Positions 8,584 through 17,609 of a stretch of 64,000 nucleotides of DNA are shown piece after piece. Made by a program: the position numbers and the translations under genes. Each line of letters begins with the position of its first letter. Position 1 is the first letter of the stretch. Source of the DNA: PCC-9228 sp964477525 (GTDB taxonomy: Bacteria; Cyanobacteriota; Cyanobacteriia; Cyanobacteriales; PCC-9228); the NCBI GenBank assembly GCA_964477525.1, contig CAYZHY010000007.1, positions 1 through 64,000 of the forward strand, read 5' to 3'. The notes under the pieces are model-generated. The model ran no database searches. It was not told the DNA's origin and worked only from the letters and a program-made list of their open reading frames with translations.

Positions 8584-9918
8584 CTACAGTTTGGTATTCG
8601 CCATTGTTTCATAGCGTTGGGAAATGACCGCTGTTTGGACTTGCTTGGCAGTTTCAATAGCTACCCCAACCAAAATTAGCAAGGAAGTCGCACCAAATCC
8701 TTGGAACGTTCGTACTTGAGTGGCGCTTTCCACCGCCGTCGGCACGATGGCTACACAACCCAAGAAAATGGCTCCCAATAAAGTCAAACGATTTAAAACC
8801 CCTTGGAGATAATCGCTGGTTGCCTTGCCCGGTCGAATGCCCGGAATACTAGACCCCATTTTCTTTAAATTTTGGGAAATATCCACGGGATTCATAATCA
8901 AAGACGTATAAAAATAGCTAAAGAACACAATCAACGCCAAATAAACCGCAGCATACAACCAAGGAGCCTGTCCAGCTGGATTTAAGTAAGCGGCAAACTC
9001 GCTGAGCCAAGCATTGCCAGTTAGCTGCGCCAAGGAGAGGGGCAAGAACAACACGGCAGAAGCGAAAATAATGGGCAAAACCCCGCCTTGATTGAGGCGT
9101 AAAGGGAGATAGCTGTTACGTTCGCGATACAGCCTTTTCCCAACTTGTCGGCGAGCTGAAACAATGGGAATGCGACGGTTCGCCTCTTGTACGAAAACGA
9201 TGCCGACAATCATCACCAAAAAGACCAACGTCAGCACCAGCACCCCAGCCAGAAACTGGCGGTTGCCCTGTTGGGCGCTAACTTGAGCTTGTTCGATGGT
9301 TTGTCCCAAAGAAGTCGGCAGCGTCGCCACAATATTGACAAAAATCAAGAGCGAAGCACCATTACCAATACCTTTTTCAGTAATCAGCTCCGACACCCAC
9401 ATGACAAACATGGAGCCGGCTGTTAAAGTTAGGACGGTTTGCAGGATAAAAAGCACGGGGGTGTCGGGATTTTGGGCGTAGTTTTGCAGCCAAAAGGAAA
9501 AGGCCGTGCTTTGGATAACTGCCCATCCCAGGGCTACGTAACGAGTGTATTGGGAAATTTTGCGCCTTCCCGCTTCGCCTTCATTTTTCTGTAAATCTTC
9601 TAAATGCGGGATTGCTGCCGTCATCAACTGCATAATAATGGATGCGTTGATAAACGGTAGAATGCCGAGGACAAAAATTCCCAAAGTAGCAAACCCGCCC
9701 CCGGAGAAAATATTTAAAAATCCAATAAAAGGAGCGTTTTGGATATCGGAAGCAAATCGTTCGCGATCGATGCCAGGAACCGGTAAATAAATCCCCAAGC
9801 GGACCAGAAAAATCAAGCCAATAGTGACCAGCAACCTTCCTCGCAGTCCGGCCTCTCTAGCCATCTGCATGAAGGTTTCCTGAGCGCTTGGTGTCGTTGA
9901 ATCTCGAGGAGCAACCAT
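8584..9918 (-). CDS. secY: Preprotein translocase subunit SecY
   Basis: The channel subunit of the Sec translocon, in plasma and thylakoid membranes. The 444-residue product is strongly hydrophobic with about ten membrane helices. Typical segments are YLPVPGIDRERF, GIFVLGILPFINASIIMQL, the cytoplasmic loop VEATRRIPIV-like QEANRRIPIVSAR and NPVDISQNLKKMG. The ATG at 9918 follows GAGGTATCCCTTT. It lies between rplO and adk. Confidence 0.97.
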   Translation of the reverse strand: MVAPRDSTTPSAQETFMQMAREAGLRGRLLVTIGLIFLVRLGIYLPVPGIDRERFASDIQNAPFIGFLNIFSGGGFATLGIFVLGILPFINASIIMQLMTAAIPHLEDLQKNEGEAGRRKISQYTRYVALGWAVIQSTAFSFWLQNYAQNPDTPVLFILQTVLTLTAGSMFVMWVSELITEKGIGNGASLLIFVNIVATLPTSLGQTIEQAQVSAQQGNRQFLAGVLVLTLVFLVMIVGIVFVQEANRRIPIVSARRQVGKRLYRERNSYLPLRLNQGGVLPIIFASAVLFLPLSLAQLTGNAWLSEFAAYLNPAGQAPWLYAAVYLALIVFFSYFYTSLIMNPVDISQNLKKMGSSIPGIRPGKATSDYLQGVLNRLTLLGAIFLGCVAIVPTAVESATQVRTFQGFGATSLLILVGVAIETAKQVQTAVISQRYETMANTKL

Positions 9919-10154
9919 AAAGGGATACCTCAGTTCTTGTAAAAGTACAGAGCCTAACGTTTAGCTTAACCCATTGTTGGGGATCGGCATATGAATGGTT
10001 TTAACAACCAAATAAATAATCGTGCGAGCTAGCAGCTAGCCAAGCCAAAACAGGTATAAAAATAGGCGTAGCAGTTCCATTTTTCCCAACAACCAGCAGG
10101 TAGCTGCGTGTTTGCGAGCTTGCCACCAACGCGCCTAGATTTGGGCTCTCGACT

Positions 10155-10610
10155 CTAAGACTTATTGTTAACAATTTCGCAGCTACCGCCAGCAGCTTCA
10201 ATTTTGGCGCGAGCATTGCGGCTAAAAGCATCTGCTTTTACAGTTAAAGGAACATTTAGTTCGCCATCGCCCAAAATTTTCAAAGGAGGCTTAGGATCGT
10301 GGACAACTCCCGCTTGTTCCAGCGTTTCTAGAGTTACTTCCGTCTGGCTTTCAAAAACTGCTAAATGTCCTACATTAACCGTTGTGTACTCGGTGGGATT
10401 CACAAGGGGGAAATGCTTCAATTTGGGCAAACGCAGGTAGAGGGGTTGTTGACCACCTTCAAAGCCAGCATGGGGGCCAGCGCCGGCGCGAGCTTTTTGT
10501 CCGCGCATGCCTTTCCCGCAGCTGGCACCTTGCCCGGCAGAAATGCCACGTCCTAGTCTCCGACCTTGTTTTTGGGAACCAGCTTTTGGTTTGACTTCGT
10601 GAATTTTCAT
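10155..10610 (-). CDS. rplO: 50S ribosomal protein L15
   Basis: Late-assembly protein of the large subunit. It shows the glycine-rich, basic N-terminal extension (GRRLGRGISAGQGASCGKG, then RAGAGPHAGFEGG) and the C-terminal domain ending FSRNARAKIEAAGGSCE. The length of 151 residues is normal. AGGAG precedes the ATG. rpmD (L30), which sits between rpsE and rplO in many bacteria, is absent. About 236 bases separate it from secY downstream. Confidence 0.96.
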   Translation of the reverse strand: MKIHEVKPKAGSQKQGRRLGRGISAGQGASCGKGMRGQKARAGAGPHAGFEGGQQPLYLRLPKLKHFPLVNPTEYTTVNVGHLAVFESQTEVTLETLEQAGVVHDPKPPLKILGDGELNVPLTVKADAFSRNARAKIEAAGGSCEIVNNKS

Positions 10611-10747
10611 TAGATATCGCTCCTAGAATCCTCAAGAAACTTAATTTTTCTTCATCGCCGTTTGGCGTTCGAGTTTTTGCAAAACTCCGGTTCCCCCACG
10701 AACTCTTCGGATAGGGAACTTAGGGAACTCCCCAGGCTTGTTCCCAG

Positions 10748-11272
10748 TTACGAGTAAATTTGCTCTAGAGGAATATCGCGTTCTTGGGCTGCTTCCAAGA
10801 AGGTACGCAGTTCTGCTAGGGCATCTACGGTAGCTCTAGCATTGTTGAGCGGGTTGTTGGAACCCAACTGCTTGGCCAGTACGTTGCGGACACCAGAAAG
10901 TTCTAGAACCGTGCGCACGGCACCACCGGCAATTACACCGGTTCCGGGAGCAGCCGGACGCAACAATACTTCCGCAGCGGTGGCATAACCGTAGGAAACG
11001 TGGGGAATAGAGTTCGATTTGGTTAGAGGAACGTCAACGAGGTCCTTTTTGCCGTCGGCAACACCTTTTTTGACGGCGCTGATGACATCACCAGCTTTAC
11101 CAACGCCAACGCCAACTTGACCTTTTTGGTTGCCTACGATAACAACGGCTCGGAAGTGAAGTTTTTTACCGCCTTTCACAACTTTACTAACCCGGCGAAT
11201 CTGTACAACCCGCTCCTGCCAGTTGGAATCCTTTTCGCGAGTACGACTGTTTTTTTGACGACGCTCTGCCAT
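10748..11272 (-). CDS. rpsE: 30S ribosomal protein S5
   Basis: S5 shapes the decoding region and the mRNA entry channel. The double-stranded-RNA-binding-like N-terminal domain is at about 20-85 (ERVVQIRRVSKVVKGGKKL, then GNQKGQVGVGVGKAGDV); the C-terminal domain contains AAPGTGVIAGGAVR and LGSNNPLN. It is 174 residues long with a short charged N-terminal extension. It follows rplR by 113 bases. Confidence 0.97.
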   Translation of the reverse strand: MAERRQKNSRTREKDSNWQERVVQIRRVSKVVKGGKKLHFRAVVIVGNQKGQVGVGVGKAGDVISAVKKGVADGKKDLVDVPLTKSNSIPHVSYGYATAAEVLLRPAAPGTGVIAGGAVRTVLELSGVRNVLAKQLGSNNPLNNARATVDALAELRTFLEAAQERDIPLEQIYS

Positions 11273-11385
11273 AGTATGTCCTTGTTAGATGGATGGTTTG
11301 GTTGATTTCGATTTTACGTATGGTTCGTTCTGGGATAAAGAAGAAACTCCGGCACTTAGCTAGGCAATCCATCGAATGGCGTTGC

Positions 11386-11748
11386 TTAGAAGTTTAAACC
11401 AGTTTCTCTGGCAGCTTCGGCTAGAGCTGCTACGCGACCGTGGTAAATGTTGCCCCCGCGGTCAAAAACCACTTTTTGAATGCCTTGGTCGAGAGCTCGT
11501 TGGGCCACTAGTCTACCTACAGAAGCAGCAGCTTCGCAGGTGGATGTAGATGACAGTTCCGTTCGCAAGTTTTTGTCGAGGGTCGAGGCGGCAGCGATTG
11601 TATGGTGTTTGGTATCGTCGATGGCTTGCGCGTAAATATGTTGGTGCGATCGAAAGACGCACAGGCGAGGACGTTCGGAGGTACCGAAGACGCGCTTACG
11701 TACCCGATAGTGGCGTCGTTGTATTTGTTCTTTACGAGTTCGCTTCAT
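11386..11748 (-). CDS. rplR: 50S ribosomal protein L18
   Basis: L18 binds 5S rRNA in the central protuberance. The 120-residue product has the basic N terminus, RPRLCVFRSHQHIYAQAIDD, and the C-terminal FDRGGNIYHGRVAALAEAARE, all diagnostic. It lies between rplF and rpsE in the standard spc order. Confidence 0.97.
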   Translation of the reverse strand: MKRTRKEQIQRRHYRVRKRVFGTSERPRLCVFRSHQHIYAQAIDDTKHHTIAAASTLDKNLRTELSSTSTCEAAASVGRLVAQRALDQGIQKVVFDRGGNIYHGRVAALAEAARETGLNF

Positions 11749-11833
11749 AATCGTTTCTACTCAAATGACTGGATCGAAGGAAATATAGAGGAAAATCATT
11801 TGACTGCCAGTTGCTTGCCAGGCCAAACTACCA

Positions 11834-12373
11834 CTATTTTTTCCCGGCTTTTCCGGCTTTGCGCCGTACTTGTTCTCCTTGGTAGCGAATTCCTTTGCCT
11901 TTATAAGGTTCGGGAGGTCGTAGGTTGCGAATTTTGGCGGCCGTATCGCCTACTTTTTCCTTGTTAATGCCACGGATGAAGATGTTGGTATTGTTTTCTA
12001 CGGCAAACTCAATACCTTCTGGGGCTTTCATTTCTACGGGTTTGCTGAAGCCCAGGTTGAGGGTGAGCGTGTTTCCTTGTAATTGAGCGCGGTAGCCAAC
12101 CCCTTGGATTTCTAGGCGGATTTCAAATCCTTTGGATACGCCTTCCACCATGTTGGCAATGAGGGTACGGCACAAACCGTGCAATCGTTTGGCTTGCGGG
12201 GAGTCATCTCGGGGGGTGACGGTCACGGTGTTGTCGTTTTGTTCGATCAGGATCCGCGAGGGGAAAACCCGGGATAGTTCTCCTTTCGGTCCTTGAACGC
12301 TGACTTGTTGTCCGTCTACGGTGAGATCGACTTTTTCGGGGATTTCAACGGGACGCTTGCCAATTCGAGACAT
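11834..12373 (-). CDS. rplF: 50S ribosomal protein L6
   Basis: L6 lies near the factor-binding site of the large subunit. The 179-residue product starts MSRIGKRPVEIPEKV and has two repeated alpha/beta domains; the second carries NIFIRGINKEKVGDTAAKIR and RPPEPYKGKGIRYQGE, the C-terminal signature. It is in spc order between rpsH and rplR. Confidence 0.97.
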   Translation of the reverse strand: MSRIGKRPVEIPEKVDLTVDGQQVSVQGPKGELSRVFPSRILIEQNDNTVTVTPRDDSPQAKRLHGLCRTLIANMVEGVSKGFEIRLEIQGVGYRAQLQGNTLTLNLGFSKPVEMKAPEGIEFAVENNTNIFIRGINKEKVGDTAAKIRNLRPPEPYKGKGIRYQGEQVRRKAGKAGKK

Positions 12374-12438
12374 AGTTGGTTTTCCTCAAGGCGAGTTGCT
12401 GTTGCTGTGGGTCTTTGTATGCGATTCCCATTGGGAAG

Positions 12439-12840
12439 TTACCAAATATAGCAGAGGACTTCCCCGCCGACACCTTGGCGTCGGGCTTCGCGGTCGGTCA
12501 TAATGCCTTTGGATGTGGAAATCACTGCCACGCCGATACCGCCCAAGACACGTGGTAATTCTTTGCGGTTGGAATATACGCGCAATCCTGGTTTGCTGAC
12601 TCGCTTTAATGTATGGATTGTGGGTTGGCGGTTTTTCCCTTTGTATTTCAAGGAAATGGTGATATTTTTTTTGACTCCTTCGCCGTTTTCTACGTAGTCG
12701 GCGATGAAGCCTTCTTCTTTGAGGACTTTAGCAATGCTGCGTGTCATTCTGGTGGAAGGCACTTCCGTAGTGGGGTGTTTCACCAAGCAGGCATTGCGAA
12801 TCCGGGTGAGCATATCTGAGATTGTGTCGTTAGCCGCCAT
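12439..12840 (-). CDS. rpsH: 30S ribosomal protein S8
   Basis: S8 binds the central domain of 16S rRNA and in some bacteria represses the spc operon. The 133-residue product starts MAANDTISDMLTRIRNA and contains YSNRKELPRVLGGIG and the C-terminal STSKGIMTDREAR. The frame is open further upstream to 12873, but AGGAGGG directly before the ATG at 12840 and the family length favour this start, leaving 22 bases to rplE. Confidence 0.96.
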   Translation of the reverse strand: MAANDTISDMLTRIRNACLVKHPTTEVPSTRMTRSIAKVLKEEGFIADYVENGEGVKKNITISLKYKGKNRQPTIHTLKRVSKPGLRVYSNRKELPRVLGGIGVAVISTSKGIMTDREARRQGVGGEVLCYIW

Positions 12841-12862
12841 CTTCCCTCCTGATTCTATTCCC

Positions 12863-13408
12863 TTAATTGTCACGGAAGGGCATGCCTAATTCTCTCAGCA
12901 AGGCGCGACCCTCCTCGTCTGTATTGGCTGTGGTGACAATGGTGATATCCATGCCACGAATTTGGTCGATACTGTCGTAATTGACTTCTGGAAAAATAAG
13001 TTGTTCGCGAATTCCTAGGGTGTAGTTACCGCGACCGTCAAAGCTTTTGGGACTGATGCCCCGAAAATCGCGAATGCGTGGCAGTGCTAGGTCGATTAGG
13101 CGTTCGAGAAAGGAATACATAGGTTCGCGTCGTAGCGTCACCATCAACCCGATGGGCATGCCTTTCCGAATTTTGAAGCCGGCGATCGCTTTTTTCGCGC
13201 GGGTAACCACGGGTCTTTGTCCGGTGATGGTGGACAGTTCTTGAATGGAAGAATCTAAAGCTTTGGCGTTCTGGGCAGCTTCTCCCAATCCACGGTTGAC
13301 TGTGATTTTCACGAGTTGGGGAACCTGATGGACGTTGCTGTAGTTAAACTCTTTCATCAGGTTCGGAACAATGGTTTCTCGATACTGTTTTTTTAGTTTC
13401 AGGGTCAT
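12863..13408 (-). CDS. rplE: 50S ribosomal protein L5
   Basis: L5 binds 5S rRNA and contacts S13 and the P-site tRNA. The 181-residue product shows KEFNYSNVHQVPQLVKITVN, GQRPVVTRAKKAIAGFKIR and FRGISPKSFDGRGNYTLGI. The length is standard. It lies between rplX and rpsH. Confidence 0.97.
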   Translation of the reverse strand: MTLKLKKQYRETIVPNLMKEFNYSNVHQVPQLVKITVNRGLGEAAQNAKALDSSIQELSTITGQRPVVTRAKKAIAGFKIRKGMPIGLMVTLRREPMYSFLERLIDLALPRIRDFRGISPKSFDGRGNYTLGIREQLIFPEVNYDSIDQIRGMDITIVTTANTDEEGRALLRELGMPFRDN

Positions 13409-13477
13409 GGTTGGCTTCCTCGTAATTCCCTGGTCTTGGTCAGGGGAAAGCGTTCGTAAAGAAGGAATTGGATGGAA

Positions 13478-13840
13478 TTAGTCGATAATTTCACCGGTTT
13501 TTTTGAGTTTGCGGACTTTGCGTCCGTCTTCGGTGAAGGTATAGCAAATTCGGCTGGCTACCTCATTTTTGGTGGAGTACAGCATGACGTTGGAGCTGTC
13601 CACGGGAGCCTCTTGCGTCACGATTTGTCCGGACTCCCCTTCTTGTTGGGGTTTCACGTGCTTGGTTTTTACATTGATTCCCTTGACAATGACTTTGCTT
13701 TCTTGGGGGAGAGCCTGTAAAACTTCCCCAATTTTGCCTTTGTCTTTGCCGGAAATCGCTTGCACGGTATCTCCTTTTTTCACGTGCATTTTGAAAGGTT
13801 TGCGGGATTGTTTTTGTTTGCGCTTTTTCTTGGATGCCAT
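13478..13840 (-). CDS. rplX: 50S ribosomal protein L24
   Basis: An assembly-initiator protein with a KOW domain at about residues 19-55 (HVKKGDTVQAISGKDKGKIG). The C-terminal RICYTFTEDGRKVRKLKKTG is typical. The 120-residue length is normal. Its ATG overlaps the rplN stop by one base (TAATG), which suggests translational coupling. Confidence 0.96.
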   Translation of the reverse strand: MASKKKRKQKQSRKPFKMHVKKGDTVQAISGKDKGKIGEVLQALPQESKVIVKGINVKTKHVKPQQEGESGQIVTQEAPVDSSNVMLYSTKNEVASRICYTFTEDGRKVRKLKKTGEIID

Positions 13841-14208
13841 TAGAGAACCTCCGGTGCCAAAGAAACGATTTTGGTGAAGTTGCGATCGCGTAGTTCCCGC
13901 GCTACTGGACCAAACACCCGGGTTCCTCTAGGGTTGTTGTCGGGGTTGATGACCACAGCGGCGTTATCGTCAAAGCGGATATTCATACCGCTTTCGCGAC
14001 GCAACCCTTTGCGAGTTCTCACAATCACGGCCCGTACGACATCGGATTTTTTCAAGGCCATGTTGGGAATGGCATCTTTAACCACGGCAATGACGACATC
14101 GCCAACACCAGCATAGCGACGGTTGCCGCTGCCTAACACGCGAATGCACATTAAGCTTTTGGCGCCACTATTATCGGCTACTTTGAGGTACGATTCTTTT
14201 TGGATCAC
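13840..14208 (-). CDS. rplN: 50S ribosomal protein L14
   Basis: L14 contacts 16S rRNA and is the docking site for the silencing factor RsfS, whose gene is also in this window. The 122-residue product begins at a GTG (read as Met-Ile-Gln-Lys-Glu-Ser-Tyr) preceded by AGGAG; the frame is open further upstream, but that part is not family-like. The start overlaps the rpsQ stop as GTGA. Motifs ADNSGAKSLMCIRVLG and NPRGTRVFGPVARELR are clear. Confidence 0.95.
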   Translation of the reverse strand: MIQKESYLKVADNSGAKSLMCIRVLGSGNRRYAGVGDVVIAVVKDAIPNMALKKSDVVRAVIVRTRKGLRRESGMNIRFDDNAAVVINPDNNPRGTRVFGPVARELRDRNFTKIVSLAPEVL

Positions 14209-14480
14209 GACGTTTGCTCTCCTACTTGTTCCAGTCGAGAAGGACTTTCCAAGATATCCACAACTTGCCAACGCTTGGTACGGCTTAAGGGTCGCGTTTC
14301 TTTGATACGCACGCGATCGCCTTCGAGACAGCGTTGTTGGTCATCATGAACCTTATATTTCTTGGTGCGAACCACGATTTTGCCATACTTGGGGTGGGAA
14401 GTGCGGTTTTCTACTGCCACCACCACCGTCTTTTGCATTTTGTTGCTAACAACAACACCAACTCTTTCTTTTGTTGTCAT
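14205..14480 (-). CDS. rpsQ: 30S ribosomal protein S17
   Basis: OB-fold protein of the 30S body. It shows RVGVVVSNKMQKTVVVAVEN, KYKVHDD and the family motif GDRVRIKETRPLSRTKRW. The ATG at 14480 (MTTKERVG) has AAGGAG nine bases upstream; a TTG two codons earlier is too close to that site. The 91-residue product overlaps the rplN start by four bases. Confidence 0.95.
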   Translation of the reverse strand: MTTKERVGVVVSNKMQKTVVVAVENRTSHPKYGKIVVRTKKYKVHDDQQRCLEGDRVRIKETRPLSRTKRWQVVDILESPSRLEQVGEQTS

Positions 14481-14503
14481 GGACAATGACTCCTTCTATG
14501 CCC

Positions 14504-14731
14504 TTAAGTAGCAGAGATTTGCGACCCTTCGCTTTGCTGTTTTCTTTCGTGTTCTACGGTCATCAATTGGGCCAAACGATGTTTGGCATGCTTGATTTCG
14601 TGGGGTTTTTCCAAGCGACCGGTGGCTTTTTCCAGGCGCAGTTCAAACAATCTCTGCTTGAGGCGCACAATTTCTTGAGCCACTTCCTCATCGCTTAATT
14701 GTCGAACTTCGGAAATTTTGGGAAACGCCAT
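14504..14731 (-). CDS. rpmC: 50S ribosomal protein L29
   Basis: A two-helix protein near the peptide exit tunnel, a docking point for nascent-chain factors. The 75-residue product contains LKQRLFELRLEKATGRLE and the IKHAKHRLAQLMTVEHER helix. It lies two bases after the rplP stop and 23 bases before rpsQ. Confidence 0.96.
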   Translation of the reverse strand: MAFPKISEVRQLSDEEVAQEIVRLKQRLFELRLEKATGRLEKPHEIKHAKHRLAQLMTVEHERKQQSEGSQISAT

Positions 14732-14733
14732 AG

Positions 14734-15153
14734 TTACGTCTGCTCCTGTTCGCGCGAAATAATCTTGGTTTTAACGGGCAACTTGTGGGAAGCCAAGCGC
14801 AACGCTTCTAAAGCTACCTCTTTAGAAACGCCTCCCATTTCAAACAAAACCCGACCGGGCTTTACGACGGCTACCCAATACTCGGGAGTCCCTTTACCCG
14901 CCCCCATACGGGTTTCTGCAGGTCGCATGGTGATGGGTTTGTCCGGGAAAATCCGAATCCAAATTTTCCCACCCCGGCGCACGTATCGGGTCATGGCGCG
15001 ACGGCTGGCTTCGATTTGGCGGGCAGTAATCCAGTGAGGTTCTAGAGTAATCAAACCATACTCACCAAAATTGAGGTTGTTGCCTTTAGTGGCTTTCCCT
15101 CTCATTCTGCCGCGATGCTGCTTGCGGTATTTTGTGCGTTTGGGAAAAAGCAT
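14734..15153 (-). CDS. rplP: 50S ribosomal protein L16
   Basis: L16 organises the A-site tRNA elbow and is added late in 50S assembly. The 139-residue product starts MLFPKRTKYRKQHRGRMRG and carries RRGGKIWIRIFPDKPIT and GAGKGTPEYWVAVVKPG, the L16 signatures. It lies between rpsC and rpmC. Confidence 0.97.
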   Translation of the reverse strand: MLFPKRTKYRKQHRGRMRGKATKGNNLNFGEYGLITLEPHWITARQIEASRRAMTRYVRRGGKIWIRIFPDKPITMRPAETRMGAGKGTPEYWVAVVKPGRVLFEMGGVSKEVALEALRLASHKLPVKTKIISREQEQT

Positions 15154-15207
15154 AACGATTATCCTTGAAAGTTCTAACTGGCGTCATTTCACCAAATTTG
15201 GGCGTCG

Positions 15208-15921
15208 TTAAGCCCCCGCGCCATCTCGATGGCGTTGTTGCCGGCGTATGGGCTGGGATTCGGCGGCAGCAGAAGTATCTTCCTCCCCAGGAATAATTTC
15301 TCCTTTAAAGATCCATACCTTGACACCCAAAATGCCGTATTGCGTGTGGGCTGTTTGATAGGAGTAGTCGAGATCGGCACGTAGGGTATGTAAGGGAACG
15401 CGACCTTCCCGGGTCCATTCTGTACGGGCAATTTCCGCGCCGTTTAAGCGCCCGCTGACTTGAATTTTAATTCCTTCTACACCAGCTTTTTGGGCTCTTT
15501 GAATAGCTTGTCGCACTACCCGACGGAAGGAAACTCGACGTTCTAGCTGCTGGGTAATGTACTCTGCCAGCAGGGTGGCATCGGCATCAACGCGGGTTAC
15601 TTCCACGACATTAATCCGAATTTGACGGTTGCCCCCTAGCAGGTTTTGCAATCCAGTTCTAAGGGCTTCAATGCCGCTTCCACCACGACCGACTACGACG
15701 CCAGGACGAGCCGTGCGTACTTCTAAATCAATTTGATCGGCTTTCCGTTCGATGCGAATTTCGGAAATTCCGGCATTGCTCAGTTGCTTGTAAACGTAGT
15801 CACGGATTTGGAAATCTTCCTTGACTAGTTCCGGGTAGCGATTGCTGTTGGCAAACCAAATAGAACGGTGTTCTTGATTGATGCCAAGGCGGAAACCCGT
15901 TGGATGTATTTTTTGTCCCAC
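15208..15921 (-). CDS. rpsC: 30S ribosomal protein S3
   Basis: S3 lines the mRNA entry tunnel. The KH domain is at about residues 39-107, and the C-terminal domain has RVSFRRVVRQAIQRAQKAG and GRLNGAEIARTEW. The start codon is GTG with AAGGAG upstream, giving MGQKIHPTGFRLGI. The length of 237 residues is normal. A short Ser/Gln/Arg-rich tail ends the protein. Confidence 0.97.
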   Translation of the reverse strand: MGQKIHPTGFRLGINQEHRSIWFANSNRYPELVKEDFQIRDYVYKQLSNAGISEIRIERKADQIDLEVRTARPGVVVGRGGSGIEALRTGLQNLLGGNRQIRINVVEVTRVDADATLLAEYITQQLERRVSFRRVVRQAIQRAQKAGVEGIKIQVSGRLNGAEIARTEWTREGRVPLHTLRADLDYSYQTAHTQYGILGVKVWIFKGEIIPGEEDTSAAAESQPIRRQQRHRDGAGA

Positions 15922-15984
15922 GAATCTCTCCTTAAAGTGAATCCACCAGTTGGGCGTAAGATATTGGTTGGTTTCTAGCCATTT

Positions 15985-16353
15985 CTATTCCTCTTCTAGT
16001 TGAGGAGCCACGAAAATCGTAATGTGGCAGGTGGGCTTGCGAATCTGATAAACCCGACCTTGTGCCCTAGGTCGATAGCGCCTGAGGTAAATTCCTTGGT
16101 CGGCAAAAGCCTTGTTGACGACCAAGCTAGCTCGGTCCAAGCCTTCATTATGTTCGGCGTTGGCTGCTGCCGAACGCAAGACTTTCAAAATAGGTTCGCA
16201 GGCGCGGTAGGGCATGAAGCGAAGAACGATCAAGGCATCTTGATAGGTCCGTCCGCGAATTTGATCGAGAACGCGACGTACTTTTGTGGGAGACATCCGC
16301 ACGTGGCGCGCGATCGCCTTCACTTCTTGTGTATCGTCAACAGCAACAGCCAT
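15985..16353 (-). CDS. rplV: 50S ribosomal protein L22
   Basis: L22 reaches into the exit tunnel with an extended hairpin. The 122-residue product shows HVRMSPTKVRRVLDQIRGR, SAAANAEHNEGLDRASLVV and the hairpin YRPRAQGRVYQIRKPTCHI. GAGGAG precedes the ATG. It lies between rpsS and rpsC. Confidence 0.97.
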   Translation of the reverse strand: MAVAVDDTQEVKAIARHVRMSPTKVRRVLDQIRGRTYQDALIVLRFMPYRACEPILKVLRSAAANAEHNEGLDRASLVVNKAFADQGIYLRRYRPRAQGRVYQIRKPTCHITIFVAPQLEEE

Positions 16354-16391
16354 ATTTTTCTCCTCATCATTGCTTCTATGGAAAAAACTTC

Positions 16392-16667
16392 CTAGCGACC
16401 GGCTTTTTTATCTTTGGGGTGTCCCCGGTAGGTACGGCTGGGGGCAAACTCACCTAGCTTGTGCCCCACCATTTGTTCGGTTATGTAAACAGGCACGTGC
16501 TGTCTGCCGTTATGAACGGCGATGGTATGCCCCACCATATCTGGGAGAACCGTTGAAGCTCTAGACCAGGTTTTAATTACCTGTTTGTCACCCTTTTCGT
16601 TGAGCTTTTCAATTTTTTTGAGCAAACTGTCAGCTACGAAAGGACCTTTCTTCAGAGAACGACCCAT
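16392..16667 (-). CDS. rpsS: 30S ribosomal protein S19
   Basis: S19 of the 30S head pairs with S13. The 91-residue product starts MGRSLKKGPFVADSLLKKIE and shows TWSRASTVLPDMVGHTIAVH and GHKLGEFAPSRTYRGH, the diagnostic segments. GGAGGG precedes the ATG. It follows rplB in S10 order. Confidence 0.97.
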   Translation of the reverse strand: MGRSLKKGPFVADSLLKKIEKLNEKGDKQVIKTWSRASTVLPDMVGHTIAVHNGRQHVPVYITEQMVGHKLGEFAPSRTYRGHPKDKKAGR

Positions 16668-16735
16668 TGCGATCCCTCCATTTTTGGGCGAACGAATGTA
16701 TGAAACAAATCTGATTGCAAAAACAAAACGATTTC

Positions 16736-17563
16736 TTATTTATTCCGGCGGCGGACAATAAATTTATCGCTGTTTTTGCGCTTGCGGGTTTTGTAGCCCG
16801 AAGTTGGTTTGCCCCAAGGTGTAACCGGACTGGGCTTGCCAATGGGAGCCCGTCCTTCGCCACCGCCATGGGGGTGGTCCACTGGGTTCATCACGCTGCC
16901 GCGTACGTGAGGACGACGTCCTTTCCAGCGTTTTCTACCAGCTTTGCCCTGGTTGATATTGCGATGTTCGGAGTTGCCGACTTGTCCGATGGTGGCATAG
17001 CACTCTTTGCGGACCATGCGAGCTTCTCCGGAGGGGAGTTTGATGGTGACGTAGTTGCCTTCCTTGGCAGCTACTTTTGCCATACTGCCGGCAGCACGGA
17101 CGATTTGTCCGCCGCGCCCGGGAACCAATTCTACGTTATGGATGGCGGTTCCTAAAGGAATTCGACTTAAAGGCAGGGCGTTGCCTAGTTCGATGGGAAC
17201 GTCGGGACCGGCGGTAATAAAGCTTCCTATTTGCAGACCGGTAGGGTACAGGATATACCGTTTTTCCCCATCTTGATAGTAAAGCAGGGCAATGCGAGCG
17301 TTGCGGTTGGGGTCGTATTCAATAGCCGCGACTTTGGCAGGAATATTGTGTTTGTTGCGCCGGAAGTCAACTTGCCGATACCGACGCCTGCTACCACCAC
17401 CGCGATGCCGGCAGGTAATTGTACCGCGATTGTTTCTTCCTTTGGCGCGATGCTTGCCTTTGGTAAGTTTTTTTTCTGGTTGCTCGCGGGTAATTTCCGA
17501 AAAGTCGGAAAGACTGTAATCCCGCGTTCCAGGTGTATAGGGTCTGAGGGTACGAATCGCCAT
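16736..17563 (-). CDS. rplB: 50S ribosomal protein L2
   Basis: L2 supports the peptidyl-transferase centre. The 275-residue product starts MAIRTLRPYTPGTRDYSLSD and contains GRNNRGTITCRHRGGGSRRRY and the C-terminal GSVMNPVDHPHGGGEGR, where the His of the HPHGGGEG loop is the residue implicated in activity. It lies between rplW and rpsS. Confidence 0.98.
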   Translation of the reverse strand: MAIRTLRPYTPGTRDYSLSDFSEITREQPEKKLTKGKHRAKGRNNRGTITCRHRGGGSRRRYRQVDFRRNKHNIPAKVAAIEYDPNRNARIALLYYQDGEKRYILYPTGLQIGSFITAGPDVPIELGNALPLSRIPLGTAIHNVELVPGRGGQIVRAAGSMAKVAAKEGNYVTIKLPSGEARMVRKECYATIGQVGNSEHRNINQGKAGRKRWKGRRPHVRGSVMNPVDHPHGGGEGRAPIGKPSPVTPWGKPTSGYKTRKRKNSDKFIVRRRNK

Positions 17564-17609
17564 AACTAATTGCTTTCGCTAGCTACAACAGATGGCAAAA
17601 AGCCAAATT

